A DNA stretch of 39,418 bases from Verrucomicrobiales bacterium (lineage in GTDB: Bacteria > Verrucomicrobiota > Verrucomicrobiia > Limisphaerales > UBA11320). A program made the translations under genes and the position numbers. The notes under the pieces are model-generated. The model did no database searches and was not told the origin of the DNA. It saw only the letters and a list, made by a program, of their open reading frames with translations. Of this stretch, positions 15,223 to 26,079 are shown one piece after another. Numbering within the stretch: the first letter of the stretch is position 1; each line of letters starts with the position of its first letter. The stretch spans positions 1-39,418 of the forward strand of contig JAEUHE010000160.1 of the NCBI GenBank assembly GCA_016793885.1, in the 5' to 3' direction.

Positions 15223-18200
15223 ATGAGCCACCTTGCCAATTCTGTCCGGCCTCGCTCCGGTTTCACTCGACGAGCAGCGCTCCTTTTCGCCGCGCTCGCT
15301 TCCTTGGTCATCGGCCCTCTTACCGGCTCGGTTTCCGCCCAGATCTACGATTTGAGCAGCGGGGAGGTGACCATCAACGAAGACACTATCGCGACAGTCA
15401 CCTTGAAGGTTGCGGCCTGGGGAGTCTACACCCGTGTCAATGTAAGTTCGGACAACCAGGCCTTGGTGCCGAACACGAATTTCGCAGTTACCAAGACAGG
15501 TGAATTTTATCAATTTCCCTCTAGTCGCGCGACGTTCACCATCGCTATTCGCCCGGTAGCCAATGGTGTTGGGAAGGCAGTCATTTCGATCGATGCCAAC
15601 GATGGCGCCGCTGTGCATAGCCGAGCTTCCGTTACGGTCAACGTCAGTCAGGTGGAGGATCCGCCCCAGATAGCCGGGCTCAGTTCGCCGGTGGTCCTCA
15701 ACGAAGACAACGGCATCGTCCTTCCCTTCACCGTCTCGGATCTTGAGGACACCTCGGGTAATTCCATTTTGGTCACCGCATCCTCTTCACAGGAAGGGTT
15801 GTTGCCGAATGTAGCCTCATTCTTGCGGGTTCAAGGTAACGGTAACCAGCGCTCACTGATCGTCAATCCAGCACCCAACCAATCGGGATTGGGTCAGGTC
15901 ACGGTCTCGGCAACTCATGCCGGCCAAACGACCCAGTTCGTCTTCCAGTTGGCGGTCTTGGGTATCAATGATCCACCAACGCTGGTGGTTAGCGGAGGCA
16001 ACAATCTGACCCTGACCGAAGATGGGCCTCGGGATGTTGCGATCTCAATTGCAGACGTGGACCATGCTGCCTCTCAAGTGTCATTTCAGGTCGTCTCTTC
16101 TTCGAATGCGTCCTTGCTACCCTTGGCGAATATCGGAGTCAGCGGGGCGGGTGACTCGCGGGTTTTGCGTTTGACCTCAACTCCGCACAATTCGGGTGTC
16201 AGCACGGTGCAGTTGAGAGTGACCGATCCCGCGGGGGCTTCCACAACGGTGAATCTGGCGGTCACGGTGGCCGCAGCGAACGATGCCCCGGTGGCGGGCA
16301 ATCCGTGGGCGATGTCCTTCGATGGTGTCTCCGGAATGGTGATGAATTCCACCTCCGTGGATCTGCGGGCTGGATCCTTCACGATGGAGTTTTGGGCGAA
16401 GGATGCCGGGGTCAATCAAGAGCGGTGGCTGCTGACACACGGGCAATCGCCGACCCTGCAGGACCAGCAGTTGCACATCGGGTTTCGATCGAACAACCGA
16501 TTCGCGTTTGATTTTTGGGCCGACAATCTCGACACGCCCTTGGGCTATACCGACTCGAATTGGCATCATTGGGCTTGCGTCTATGATCGGTCGATCCCGC
16601 GTCGGTACATTTACCGCGACGGCGCTCTCGTCGCATCGGACACTCCCGCAGGGGACTATGCTGGCGTCGGTCCCATCGTTCTCGCTTTCAGCCCCGCCAC
16701 CCAGCGGTACTTTGCAGGGCAGCTCGACGAGGTCAGAATCTGGTCAACCGCCCGCAGCGAAGCTCAAATCCGATCCAATTTAAATGGGCCGATTCCTGCG
16801 AACACCGCGGGGCTCGTTGCCTACTGGCAGTTTGACGAGGGGCAGAACTTTATCGGCCTGAACTCGGTGGTGGTGGACTCCACGCCGGCTCGGCTGAATG
16901 GAATCCGGCAAGGTGGCGCGCTGTATGTTCAACGCCGGGATGACACGGGTCTCGTCTTCGATGGTGGGGCATCAGCGGTCCGGGAGCAGGGAATTGGGGT
17001 GATCGCCCCGACCACAGAGGTAACGGTCGAATTTTGGCAACGTGCCGACCGGGTTGGCGCGTTTTCCAGTTTCATCATGTCTCCCGACGTGGTGCCCAAT
17101 CGGTTTCAAGCCCACGTCCCGTATCAGGACGGCACCGTCTACTGGGACTTTGGAAACGTTCTGGCGATTCCTCCGTTTCAGGGCCGCCTAACCTACACTC
17201 CTCCTGATTCTCTGATCGGAAAGTGGGAGCATTGGGCGTTTGTTGCATCGCAGTCGGGCAATTACATGAGAATTCTGCGCAATGGGGTCGTGGTGGCGCA
17301 AAAAGACGGGATGATTCCCTATATTCGCTCGGCACAATCGATGGAAGTGGGGCGCATGGCAGGTGGAATGGACGACTTCCGCATCTGGAGTGTCGCCCGA
17401 ACACCGGAGCAAGTGCAGGCCGGCATGAACGCCAAGCTCACCGGCAGCGAGCCCGGCTTGGTGATGTATCTTCCTATGGATGACGCGCCCGGAGCGACGA
17501 TTCGCGACCGAGCCCCCGGAGGGAGAGTGGCCACCGTGGGCACGGCTGCCTTCGGACTTCCGGAACCGGTGGCAGGATTCGGATTGCGCGTGGTGAACGA
17601 GGACACGATCACCCCGATTTATCTTCCTGGCTACGACGTGGAGTTGTTCCGGAACGAGGTGGGTGGAGTCATGACGAATGTCATTGTCACACCTCCTGCC
17701 CACGGAAGCCTGAACTTTTCGAGCGGCGATTGGGCCAATCCTGCGCGAAACCCAGTTCAGTATACCCCGACGAACAGCTACAATGGGCCTGATAGCTTTA
17801 GTTATCGGCTGGTGGATTCTCAAGGCGGCGCTTCGCCAGTGGTCACCGTCAATCTGGTGGTACAGGAGGTCAACGATGCTCCCGTGATCGTTCCCATACC
17901 GGATCTGACCGTCTTGGAGAACACGAGTACGGGACCCATCTCTGTGATCGTGACGGATGAGGACCATTCGGAATCGGTGCTGAAACTCACTGTCACGCTG
18001 GACCCTCCGAACACTTCGATCATCCCGCCTGACCCGGCGCACGTGATATTGGGTGGCAGCGGCATCAATCGTACGCTCACCCTGATCCCGGCGGAAGGCC
18101 AGGTCGGAACGGTCACCGTCACGGTAACCGCCGACGATCCAGGCCCGGATCCGAAGTCCAGCATTCCGCGGAGCTTTAAGCTGCGCGTAGATCCAAGACC

Positions 18201-21200
18201 GGCCTATGCACTGGTGGATCTCGGGGAATTGCAGTCCCGAAACGTCACCGCTGCCAGTGGCGTCAACGATGCGGGATGGGTGGTAGGGTATGCGCAAACG
18301 CAGAACTCGGACCGTCGTGGAATTCTGCTCCGCGGATTGAACGACACCACTGGGTTCGAAGACCTGGGAACCTTGGGCGGGAATGGGTCACGAAGTGAAG
18401 CGATCGGGATCAACGCCCTCAATCAGGTGGTGGGATACACCATCACCTCAGCTGGCTCCTCTCGTGAGGCGACCCTCTGGAAGGATGAAACGCTGGGTAG
18501 CCTTCGAACCGTACTCAACCCCCTCGGTGATGACAGTGTGGCAATGGCATTGACCGACCTTGGCGACATAGCAGGACATCTGCGCGCCGGGGCGAATCGA
18601 CGTGGCTTCAGGATTCTGACCGGCAGTGCACCAGCCTCGCTCAGTCCGCTCGGCGGGTTCCCTCATTCGGAAGCCTACAGTCTCAATCTCTCGGGAGCCG
18701 CGGTCGGTGTCAGTTACTCCACCGGCGGTAATGAAACGGCTACCTTGTGGCCCGCCACTTCCGCGACGGCCTCGGCCATTGGCGTTCCGAGTCAACATTT
18801 TAGCAGTCGGGCGAATGGCATCAACGACAGTGGACTGATCATCGTCTCCGCCGCGACCACCGCGGACCCGGCAACTAGCCGACGCCGTGGGTTCCTTTAT
18901 CAAAACGGGTCGTTTACCCCTCTTGGAACGTTGACCGGCGGCTCGAATGCCGAACCGTTCGCCATCAACTCCTTTGGACAGATCGTCGGCACTGCGACCA
19001 AAGGAGGCAGCGACGGCGCGGGCGTCTCGGTGGCCTGGCTGAGGACAGCCGCCCAGAATTATGACTTAAACGACCTGATCTACGATGCTCGGACCTTCAA
19101 ATACGACGCCGGCAAACATAAGCTTCGCGAAGCCCGCTTTATCAGCCGTAACGGGACGATTGTGGGCGTGGGAAACCTCGAAGGTCGCGATCACGGGTTC
19201 TTGGCCTTGCCGGCTTGGGTGATCGGGCGTCCGATTGCTGCGCCGGAAGGAGCCGTCACTCGTCGTCCGGAGATTGAGATTCTGGACGGCGCGAGCGACG
19301 ACAACCAAAACAACGCGTTCTCCTGGAACCTAGCCGAGAAGCGGCTCTACGCGATTCGACCGGTGACGGCTCGGCTCAAGTGGTTCAAATCCTTCGAAGA
19401 TTTGGTGGGATCAGGAACCAACCTCACTGCCAACACCGATCGGATTGTAACCGTCGGCATCACCGTCTGGCCAAAGGTCCCCACCTATCACGTTGCGGGT
19501 AGCCCGGTGATACTGGACCCTGCCGTGCCGACTCCGGAGTATACCTTTCAGGGAATCGAGTTTACCGCTCCCGGTTCCACTCCGCGCGTGGACCCAACCT
19601 CCAAGACCTTTAATGCGGACACGGACGGGTTCACCGTGCTTCATTATTTGAAAACCTCCGGGGGACAGCCCTCGCCCTCGACTCAGAGTCCACATTACGA
19701 AGTGGTGCGGACGATTCTTTGGAACAACCCTACATTTTTGGACGAGCGCAGCGCAGTGGTAGGCGATGTCCTGGCAGATCTCCCCGTGGAATCTGATCCG
19801 GGACATCAGGATTACGCAGGCCGGACCGGTTATGTGCTGCAGGAATTGGCTCCCTACGACGGATCCGGACCAGATCGCGCCTACGATCGCAACACGCGCT
19901 CGGGCGACATTATCCCGGTGAACCGGGACACCGGAGCGACTTCCGACGATCTCGTGGTGGTGTGGTATCGCATGAATTCGATCGGCGTCGCTTGGGCGTC
20001 GCGTCCCGCACGCTATCGCCTCGACTGGCCTTCTGATCAGGTGGTGTCTCAAATCGTGATTGCCAGTGAAAAAGGCTCGGGGCCGCTGCCGCCTGACACC
20101 TATGCGAGCCCACGTGTTTATGTTCAGGATGATCCTCGGCTGCCGGGGCTGAACCCCAACGAGGAACACGCCCTGATTGTCCCTTCGAATAAAGGTTCGG
20201 GTCTGGCGTTGTTCGCATTGCGAAATGATCTGAACGAGCGACTGAGCCCCGTAATTTCCTTGCCGTATGCGTTGCTCAAGTATCGCAGTCCCGAAACAGG
20301 CCGGTGGAAGATGAAGGTTTACAAGGTGCTGGCGGAAGACGAAAATAACACCTTCCGATACACGGCAACTGCCGGAACGGAGATCCAGCCTCCTTATCCG
20401 TTGTCCCTGCTCCAGCCTCTCTCCGCCAAGTCGGTGGGTGTTTCCGGCCCATGGTGGCGCGATTACAAAAATCGAATTTACGCCCGAGCGGCGGGTGTTG
20501 AAGGTGGCGAGACGAACATTGTCATCCGCTGGTTCTATCCCCTCCAGCCCGACTTCTATTACGACATCAATCAACCTGCGGGTGCGGATGCGGCGGCAGG
20601 GGACGCGGTGGCTTGGTTGGATCGCCGACTGGGGAAGGAACTCACTGCTCCGAACGACGGCGCGGGCACACAGGGAACCCCGATTGATGTGACCTACACG
20701 GTCTCCTGGCCGTCAGCGAAGGTGCTCCGCATCGGTGAGACGCTCGTTCGTGCCAAGAACGACCTCCCGGCGGTGGGTGACATGGCGAAGGTTCAGCCGA
20801 TCTACGATGATCTCAACCCGACTTGGGATCCGCTGGCGGACAATGCGACTGCCCCCATCAATTCTCTAGCGCGCCTCTACGACCCGATCACTCCCCGCGT
20901 GGTTAAACTTGCGCCTGGTCAAACCATTCCATCGTCCATCAAGCAGGCCAATCGAAACGGCAAGACTTTCTTCTTGGACTTGCCGCAAACCTTGCAGACT
21001 CGCTTTAAGTATGATCCCGATCTGAACGCCCTCACGTTCTCGGGCATCTACGACGCGGATAGCTTCCCGGCTGCGGAGCCCATTCTGCTGCCGAATGTTC
21101 TGTCATCGCGTGAGCTGGATCGACTGAAGGCGTTGGCTCCCGGGGATTCGAAGTGGGTGGCCTCGGTGCAGGATCTTTTCCGGCTCACTCGAAATCCGAA

Positions 21201-24200
21201 TCGCGTGGATCTGGATGGTAGGACCGACGGAAAGCCAGATGGCATTCCTGATTCCGCCCTACGGCTTGGGTTGATCAATCAGTATTCCTACACCTATCAA
21301 GCAGTTGTCACCGACGCCGGGAGTTTGAGGACGACGACGAACACCCTGAACGGAACGACATTCGACACTAACGAGGTCGCTTCGCTCCGAGCCTTCCGTG
21401 TGGTAGGCACCAACGTGGTGGTCGAACCGCTCGGCGGACAGCTTAAAGCCCTTACCGCAGGGCTGGGTGGGCTTCCCGCTGGCGTTCCTCGGCCAGGAAA
21501 TGCGCTCAGTTTTGACGGTGTCGATGACCAAGCAGACTTGGGAAGTGCGATCGACCTAACCGCGCGACCATTCACCATCGAGTTTTGGGCCAAGCGCACT
21601 CAATTCAACCGCGCCTCCACCATTCTCAGTCAAGGCGAGTCGGTGCAACCCGGCGCCGCACTCCGGATTGGGTTTCAGGCCAATGAGCGCCTGGCGTTCA
21701 GTTTCGGTGGGCGCGATTTGGAATCGACGACTCAGATCACCGACACCAACTGGCACCATTTCGCGTGTGTTTTTGACAATACTTCCGCGGAACGCCGCAT
21801 CTATCGTGATGGCGTTCTGGACATGGTCGAAACCAACGCACCGTCCTACACTGGATCTGGCTTGGTTCGATTGGGTTACAGCGGACTTTTGAGAACCTAT
21901 TTCCAGGGACAAATTGATGAACTTCGTGTTTGGAATGTCGCCAAATCCCTCTTTGCGCTGAACCGGGATCGAGTGAAGCGCTTGACCGGCAATGAAGATG
22001 GCTTGGTTCGATACTTCCGCTTCGACGAAGCCTCTGGGACAAGCATTACAGACGCCGGCGCCGCGGCCCAGGATGGAACTTTGCTCGGAGGGCTCACCCG
22101 TGTTGTCTCCCAAGCACGCGCGGGCATCCCACCGCGGTATCTAACCCTGGTGGAGAACAATGATCCGGCTCTTGGTTCGCTGCCGGTCAGCTTGCACATC
22201 ATCCGCATCGAGGACGGTCCCTTCCTGGGAGACTTGAAGGTGTTCCTGCCGGACAATGCGTTCGATGAGAGACTCACGTTGCGGCATAGTAACGATTTCG
22301 GGGCGGATCCCGATCCGATCGGTTTCGAATGGTACTATCACCCCTCGGATGAGAATTACGACCCTTCGAACCCGGCGATGCTGCCTCAGGTCGGACCCAA
22401 CGGAGCCATCGCGAACCTGAACGGCTGGATTCTTTACAGCTCCGGCCAGGGTGTGAACGACATCACCTTGGGGGAATCGGGAGAGTCGGGAATCTTCGCG
22501 ATCACCGACAATTACTGGATCGGACGGTATCGCGGGTATCAGGTTGGCATCAACGACACGAACACCTGGAGCGACTGGGTGGGCGATCCAGCTGGAAAGA
22601 CCTTTCCGATCCCGGCGTTGGGCGAGGGATGGGTCAAACGGGTGATTCGCAGTCTGAATCCGTTTGATCAACGGTCAAAAGATTTCCACACCGCGTCGGT
22701 TAACACGTATTCGTCGATGATTGTTCAGGCTGGGCCTCGCTACGAGGGGCCGATCGCGCTGAATCCCGATGCTGCCAAGCTTGATGGGGTCGGATTGATC
22801 GAGATCTACAGCACGGTGTTGGATGTGGCCGGCAAGAAGAGCATCAATGCCGCTAGACCGGTGAACTACAATCCGGCGAACAATGCTCTCCTCCTCGCCT
22901 CCAGCCGCATCAGTGATCTTTACATGCTCCTCGGCAATGAAGCGTATGCCGACGCGCTGGATCCCACGATCGGGTTCGGCACGGCCAGTGGGGAGTATGG
23001 AAGCCTAGCTTCTTCCATTTTTGCATTCCAAAATCAGCTCGATTCTTCGATCGACGAAGAACTGTCCTTGCTCCGGGGCCGCGATACTTCCGGCAGCGGT
23101 GTTCAGTCACGACCGGTGTATAATCGTTTGCTCTGGAACTTCACCTTGGGTGAGGGCGAGGTGGCTTACCAGCAGACGTACAACATCTTCGATCAGAACA
23201 AGGATGGCTTCGTTGACGAGCGGGATGCCAAAGTTCAATACCCACAAGGACACGGCGATTCCTGGGGGCACTATCTAACCGCCATCACCACCTATTACTC
23301 CTTGCTGCAACACCCCTTCTTCACCTGGGTCCCACGGGCCGAGGCCGTGACGGTTGGAGGCCAAGGCGTGCTGGTTGATTTCCTCGATGAGCGAAAGTTC
23401 GCCCAAGCCGCTTCGGCGCGCGCCAAGGCGGGACGGGATATTGTAAACCTCACTTACCGTCGTTTCTATGTCGATGACCCAGCTGGCCAATGGCAGGGTT
23501 ACAAGGACACTGACGCCGACCGAGCCTGGGGTGTCAGCGAGTGGGCGGGGCGTGCGGCGCAAGGCGCCTACTTCGATTGGCTGACAGCGAACGCCATTTT
23601 GCCCGCCGTCGATACTAACCCCGCCCATACAGGCATTGAGAAGATCGACCGAACCACGGTTGCCGAATTGTCCGAGATTCCCGCGCAAGCGGCCGACATT
23701 CAAGGGATCCTGGATCAAGCGGACGAGGGGCTGAATCCCCTCGGCTTGGCCAAAGGCGCGGTGCCTTTCGATATCGATCCAACCTTTCTGGAGGTCGGGT
23801 CTACGGCTCAGATCGGGCGTCGAGCAGTGCAGGGCCTGACTCAGTTCGATCAGATTCTCGAGCGCGCCATCGCGGCTATGAAGAACGCTGTGAACGTTTG
23901 GGATCAAGCCAATCGTGCGACCGAGCTGCTGCGCCAAAACCAGGACAGTCAGAATGAGTTCAGCAACAACCTCATCGATCAGGAGAACGACTATAAGAAT
24001 CGGCTGATCGAAATCTTCGGGTATCCCTACGTGGGGGACATTGGGCCGGGCAAAACCTATCCGAACGGGTACGATGGTCCTGACTACTTCCACTACATGT
24101 ATGTGGACAACACGGCAATCGATACGGCGAGCTCTCCGAAAGGATCCGGATTCAACGCCTTTTTCACACCCATCCAAACGGAGCCTGGAAAATACAACTA

Positions 24201-26079
24201 CACGTTTGGTGGTGACTCGAAGGTGGATGATCCCAATATTCTGGAGACTGACGTGCTGTCCGTAATCTATCCGCTCTCGACCGACGATTACGGTTTCAGA
24301 GCTCCGACCACCTGGGGCTCACGGCGCGCTCCCGGTGAACTCCAGTTGGCACTGTCCGATTGCGTGCAAGCGAACGCCAGTCTGCTCGATGCGCTGCAGA
24401 GTTATGGCAGTCTAGTCTCCGATATTCAAGCAGCGGTCGCCCTGCTGGAGGCTCAGAAACGATTGAACTCAAGTGTGATCACCGCCAAGGCCACTCAGCT
24501 GGGTTTGGTCTCGGCTATCAACGTCTCAATCGGGGTCATGAACGCCGTGGAAACGAACCTCCGTCGGGTCAGCTCAACGGTCCGCGACGTCAATGATGGG
24601 TTGAAGGAGGCGCTCCCGAAGGTGATCGGTCTCGCCTTTGATGTCTCCTCGTTGGCACGTGGGGCGATTTCCATTGCCACCAGTGGCTCGATACTCGGCA
24701 TGGAAACGGTCGCAGACAATCTGGGGGTTGCCCAGAACGCTCTCGATCTCTCGAAGGAGGTCATTGGATTGTCGACCGACCTGGCGATTGATGTGAAGAC
24801 TCAGGACTTTGAGGTGCTTCAAAAGATCAAAGAGATCGAGCACATGATGCGTGACGAGTACAACCTGCGCATCCGCTGTTACCAGGAGGCCGAGGTGGTT
24901 CGCCAAAACTACGGCAGGTATAAAGCCAAACTGGCTGAGGGCGCACGCCTCATCGAGGAACGCAAGGTGTTCCGCACTCGCGCAGCTGCTTCTACCAGTC
25001 GAGCGCGCTACGAGGACATGACCTTCCGCATCTTCCGCAACGATGCCATTCAAAAATACCGCGCTTCATTCGATCTTGCCGCAAAGTATGTCTACCTGGC
25101 AGCGAACGCTTACGACTTCGAAGTAAACTTTGGAGCACAGGACAATCGGTCTGCTGGTCGGTTCCTGACGGATATTGTCCGTCAGCGATCCCTCGGCCAG
25201 ATGGTCGACGGCAACCCGGCGGTGGGTCAGCCCGGCTTGGCTGATTCCCTGGCGCGCCTGGAGGCAAACTGGGGCGTGCTTAAGACGCAACTCGGGGTGG
25301 TTCAGCCCCAGATTGCCGACACCCGCTTCTCGGTTCGTGAGGAGCTGCTCCGGATTTCCGGCGATGCCTCTAATTCGAGCGCAAACCGCAATTGGCAGCG
25401 GGCTCTAACCCAAGCCCGCATTCCTGACCTGTGGGCTCTGCCTGAGTTCAGGCGTTTTTGTCGGCCGTTTGCACCGGAGAGCGCCGGCCCGCAACCCGCC
25501 ATCGTGCTGCGCTTTCCCACCAAGATTGAGTTCGGTTTGAACTACTTCGGCTGGCCGTTGTCGGGAGGCGACTCCGCGTATGATCCGTCGCAGTACTCCA
25601 CCAAGATCGCCCGGGCTGGCGTTTGGTTGAGTGGCAGCGACGGAACCCGCGTGTCGCAAACCCCACGGGTTTATCTGGTGCCGGTGGGGCTGGACGTTCT
25701 TCGAGTGCCGACCGGAAGCGACCTGCTCACGCGTGAGTTCCGGTTGGTGGACCAACTCATTCCGCCCCCGTTCCCGATCGGTGCGACCGATCTGAAGAAC
25801 CCGGATTGGATTCCCACGGCCGATTCCCTGGGTGGCAACTTCACTCAAATCCGACGGTACGGCTCCTTGCCGGCGCGACATGATGCCGGGATCTACGCCG
25901 AACAGGATCTGACGAACGACACCCGCCTGATCGGACGCAGCGCCTGGAACACCGACTGGATGCTCATCATTCCAGGGGGCACCTTGTTGAATGATCCTGA
26001 CGCGGGCCTGGATGCCTTCATCGACTCCGTCTCGGATATCAAGATCTACTTCCAAACCTACAGCTACTCTGGACTGTGA
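15223..26079 (+). CDS. Giant exported LamG/cadherin-like/HAF-repeat protein (3618 aa)
   Basis: Signal peptide about 1-39 (Ala-Gln cleavage). Domains in order: three cadherin/Ig-like repeats (about 45-360) with INEDT, LNEDN and LTEDG starts and xNDxP ends; LamG-type jelly-rolls at about 363-567 and 577-780; two more cadherin-like repeats (about 790-990); a HAF-repeat region (about 995-1333, DLGTLGG...AxGINxxxQVVG units); a long unrecognised part; a third LamG (about 2091-2297); an EF-hand-like loop DQNKDGFVDERD (2657-2668) before a GHYLTAITTYYSLL segment typical of giant exported proteins; a helix-rich section (about 2820-3305); and a beta-rich terminal domain ending at 3618. Jelly-rolls suggest glycan or surface binding, and cadherin-like and EF-hand parts suggest calcium-stiffened stalks. 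The next gene overlaps the stop by one base. Confidence 0.92.
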   Translation: MSHLANSVRPRSGFTRRAALLFAALASLVIGPLTGSVSAQIYDLSSGEVTINEDTIATVTLKVAAWGVYTRVNVSSDNQALVPNTNFAVTKTGEFYQFPSSRATFTIAIRPVANGVGKAVISIDANDGAAVHSRASVTVNVSQVEDPPQIAGLSSPVVLNEDNGIVLPFTVSDLEDTSGNSILVTASSSQEGLLPNVASFLRVQGNGNQRSLIVNPAPNQSGLGQVTVSATHAGQTTQFVFQLAVLGINDPPTLVVSGGNNLTLTEDGPRDVAISIADVDHAASQVSFQVVSSSNASLLPLANIGVSGAGDSRVLRLTSTPHNSGVSTVQLRVTDPAGASTTVNLAVTVAAANDAPVAGNPWAMSFDGVSGMVMNSTSVDLRAGSFTMEFWAKDAGVNQERWLLTHGQSPTLQDQQLHIGFRSNNRFAFDFWADNLDTPLGYTDSNWHHWACVYDRSIPRRYIYRDGALVASDTPAGDYAGVGPIVLAFSPATQRYFAGQLDEVRIWSTARSEAQIRSNLNGPIPANTAGLVAYWQFDEGQNFIGLNSVVVDSTPARLNGIRQGGALYVQRRDDTGLVFDGGASAVREQGIGVIAPTTEVTVEFWQRADRVGAFSSFIMSPDVVPNRFQAHVPYQDGTVYWDFGNVLAIPPFQGRLTYTPPDSLIGKWEHWAFVASQSGNYMRILRNGVVVAQKDGMIPYIRSAQSMEVGRMAGGMDDFRIWSVARTPEQVQAGMNAKLTGSEPGLVMYLPMDDAPGATIRDRAPGGRVATVGTAAFGLPEPVAGFGLRVVNEDTITPIYLPGYDVELFRNEVGGVMTNVIVTPPAHGSLNFSSGDWANPARNPVQYTPTNSYNGPDSFSYRLVDSQGGASPVVTVNLVVQEVNDAPVIVPIPDLTVLENTSTGPISVIVTDEDHSESVLKLTVTLDPPNTSIIPPDPAHVILGGSGINRTLTLIPAEGQVGTVTVTVTADDPGPDPKSSIPRSFKLRVDPRPAYALVDLGELQSRNVTAASGVNDAGWVVGYAQTQNSDRRGILLRGLNDTTGFEDLGTLGGNGSRSEAIGINALNQVVGYTITSAGSSREATLWKDETLGSLRTVLNPLGDDSVAMALTDLGDIAGHLRAGANRRGFRILTGSAPASLSPLGGFPHSEAYSLNLSGAAVGVSYSTGGNETATLWPATSATASAIGVPSQHFSSRANGINDSGLIIVSAATTADPATSRRRGFLYQNGSFTPLGTLTGGSNAEPFAINSFGQIVGTATKGGSDGAGVSVAWLRTAAQNYDLNDLIYDARTFKYDAGKHKLREARFISRNGTIVGVGNLEGRDHGFLALPAWVIGRPIAAPEGAVTRRPEIEILDGASDDNQNNAFSWNLAEKRLYAIRPVTARLKWFKSFEDLVGSGTNLTANTDRIVTVGITVWPKVPTYHVAGSPVILDPAVPTPEYTFQGIEFTAPGSTPRVDPTSKTFNADTDGFTVLHYLKTSGGQPSPSTQSPHYEVVRTILWNNPTFLDERSAVVGDVLADLPVESDPGHQDYAGRTGYVLQELAPYDGSGPDRAYDRNTRSGDIIPVNRDTGATSDDLVVVWYRMNSIGVAWASRPARYRLDWPSDQVVSQIVIASEKGSGPLPPDTYASPRVYVQDDPRLPGLNPNEEHALIVPSNKGSGLALFALRNDLNERLSPVISLPYALLKYRSPETGRWKMKVYKVLAEDENNTFRYTATAGTEIQPPYPLSLLQPLSAKSVGVSGPWWRDYKNRIYARAAGVEGGETNIVIRWFYPLQPDFYYDINQPAGADAAAGDAVAWLDRRLGKELTAPNDGAGTQGTPIDVTYTVSWPSAKVLRIGETLVRAKNDLPAVGDMAKVQPIYDDLNPTWDPLADNATAPINSLARLYDPITPRVVKLAPGQTIPSSIKQANRNGKTFFLDLPQTLQTRFKYDPDLNALTFSGIYDADSFPAAEPILLPNVLSSRELDRLKALAPGDSKWVASVQDLFRLTRNPNRVDLDGRTDGKPDGIPDSALRLGLINQYSYTYQAVVTDAGSLRTTTNTLNGTTFDTNEVASLRAFRVVGTNVVVEPLGGQLKALTAGLGGLPAGVPRPGNALSFDGVDDQADLGSAIDLTARPFTIEFWAKRTQFNRASTILSQGESVQPGAALRIGFQANERLAFSFGGRDLESTTQITDTNWHHFACVFDNTSAERRIYRDGVLDMVETNAPSYTGSGLVRLGYSGLLRTYFQGQIDELRVWNVAKSLFALNRDRVKRLTGNEDGLVRYFRFDEASGTSITDAGAAAQDGTLLGGLTRVVSQARAGIPPRYLTLVENNDPALGSLPVSLHIIRIEDGPFLGDLKVFLPDNAFDERLTLRHSNDFGADPDPIGFEWYYHPSDENYDPSNPAMLPQVGPNGAIANLNGWILYSSGQGVNDITLGESGESGIFAITDNYWIGRYRGYQVGINDTNTWSDWVGDPAGKTFPIPALGEGWVKRVIRSLNPFDQRSKDFHTASVNTYSSMIVQAGPRYEGPIALNPDAAKLDGVGLIEIYSTVLDVAGKKSINAARPVNYNPANNALLLASSRISDLYMLLGNEAYADALDPTIGFGTASGEYGSLASSIFAFQNQLDSSIDEELSLLRGRDTSGSGVQSRPVYNRLLWNFTLGEGEVAYQQTYNIFDQNKDGFVDERDAKVQYPQGHGDSWGHYLTAITTYYSLLQHPFFTWVPRAEAVTVGGQGVLVDFLDERKFAQAASARAKAGRDIVNLTYRRFYVDDPAGQWQGYKDTDADRAWGVSEWAGRAAQGAYFDWLTANAILPAVDTNPAHTGIEKIDRTTVAELSEIPAQAADIQGILDQADEGLNPLGLAKGAVPFDIDPTFLEVGSTAQIGRRAVQGLTQFDQILERAIAAMKNAVNVWDQANRATELLRQNQDSQNEFSNNLIDQENDYKNRLIEIFGYPYVGDIGPGKTYPNGYDGPDYFHYMYVDNTAIDTASSPKGSGFNAFFTPIQTEPGKYNYTFGGDSKVDDPNILETDVLSVIYPLSTDDYGFRAPTTWGSRRAPGELQLALSDCVQANASLLDALQSYGSLVSDIQAAVALLEAQKRLNSSVITAKATQLGLVSAINVSIGVMNAVETNLRRVSSTVRDVNDGLKEALPKVIGLAFDVSSLARGAISIATSGSILGMETVADNLGVAQNALDLSKEVIGLSTDLAIDVKTQDFEVLQKIKEIEHMMRDEYNLRIRCYQEAEVVRQNYGRYKAKLAEGARLIEERKVFRTRAAASTSRARYEDMTFRIFRNDAIQKYRASFDLAAKYVYLAANAYDFEVNFGAQDNRSAGRFLTDIVRQRSLGQMVDGNPAVGQPGLADSLARLEANWGVLKTQLGVVQPQIADTRFSVREELLRISGDASNSSANRNWQRALTQARIPDLWALPEFRRFCRPFAPESAGPQPAIVLRFPTKIEFGLNYFGWPLSGGDSAYDPSQYSTKIARAGVWLSGSDGTRVSQTPRVYLVPVGLDVLRVPTGSDLLTREFRLVDQLIPPPFPIGATDLKNPDWIPTADSLGGNFTQIRRYGSLPARHDAGIYAEQDLTNDTRLIGRSAWNTDWMLIIPGGTLLNDPDAGLDAFIDSVSDIKIYFQTYSYSGL

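Noticed and set aside
17188..20574. Long minus-strand open frames (369 and 387 aa) inside the giant gene
   Set aside because: They are antisense shadows of a high-GC coding frame; their Arg/His-rich translations show no family or signal, while the plus frame has clear LamG and HAF motifs.
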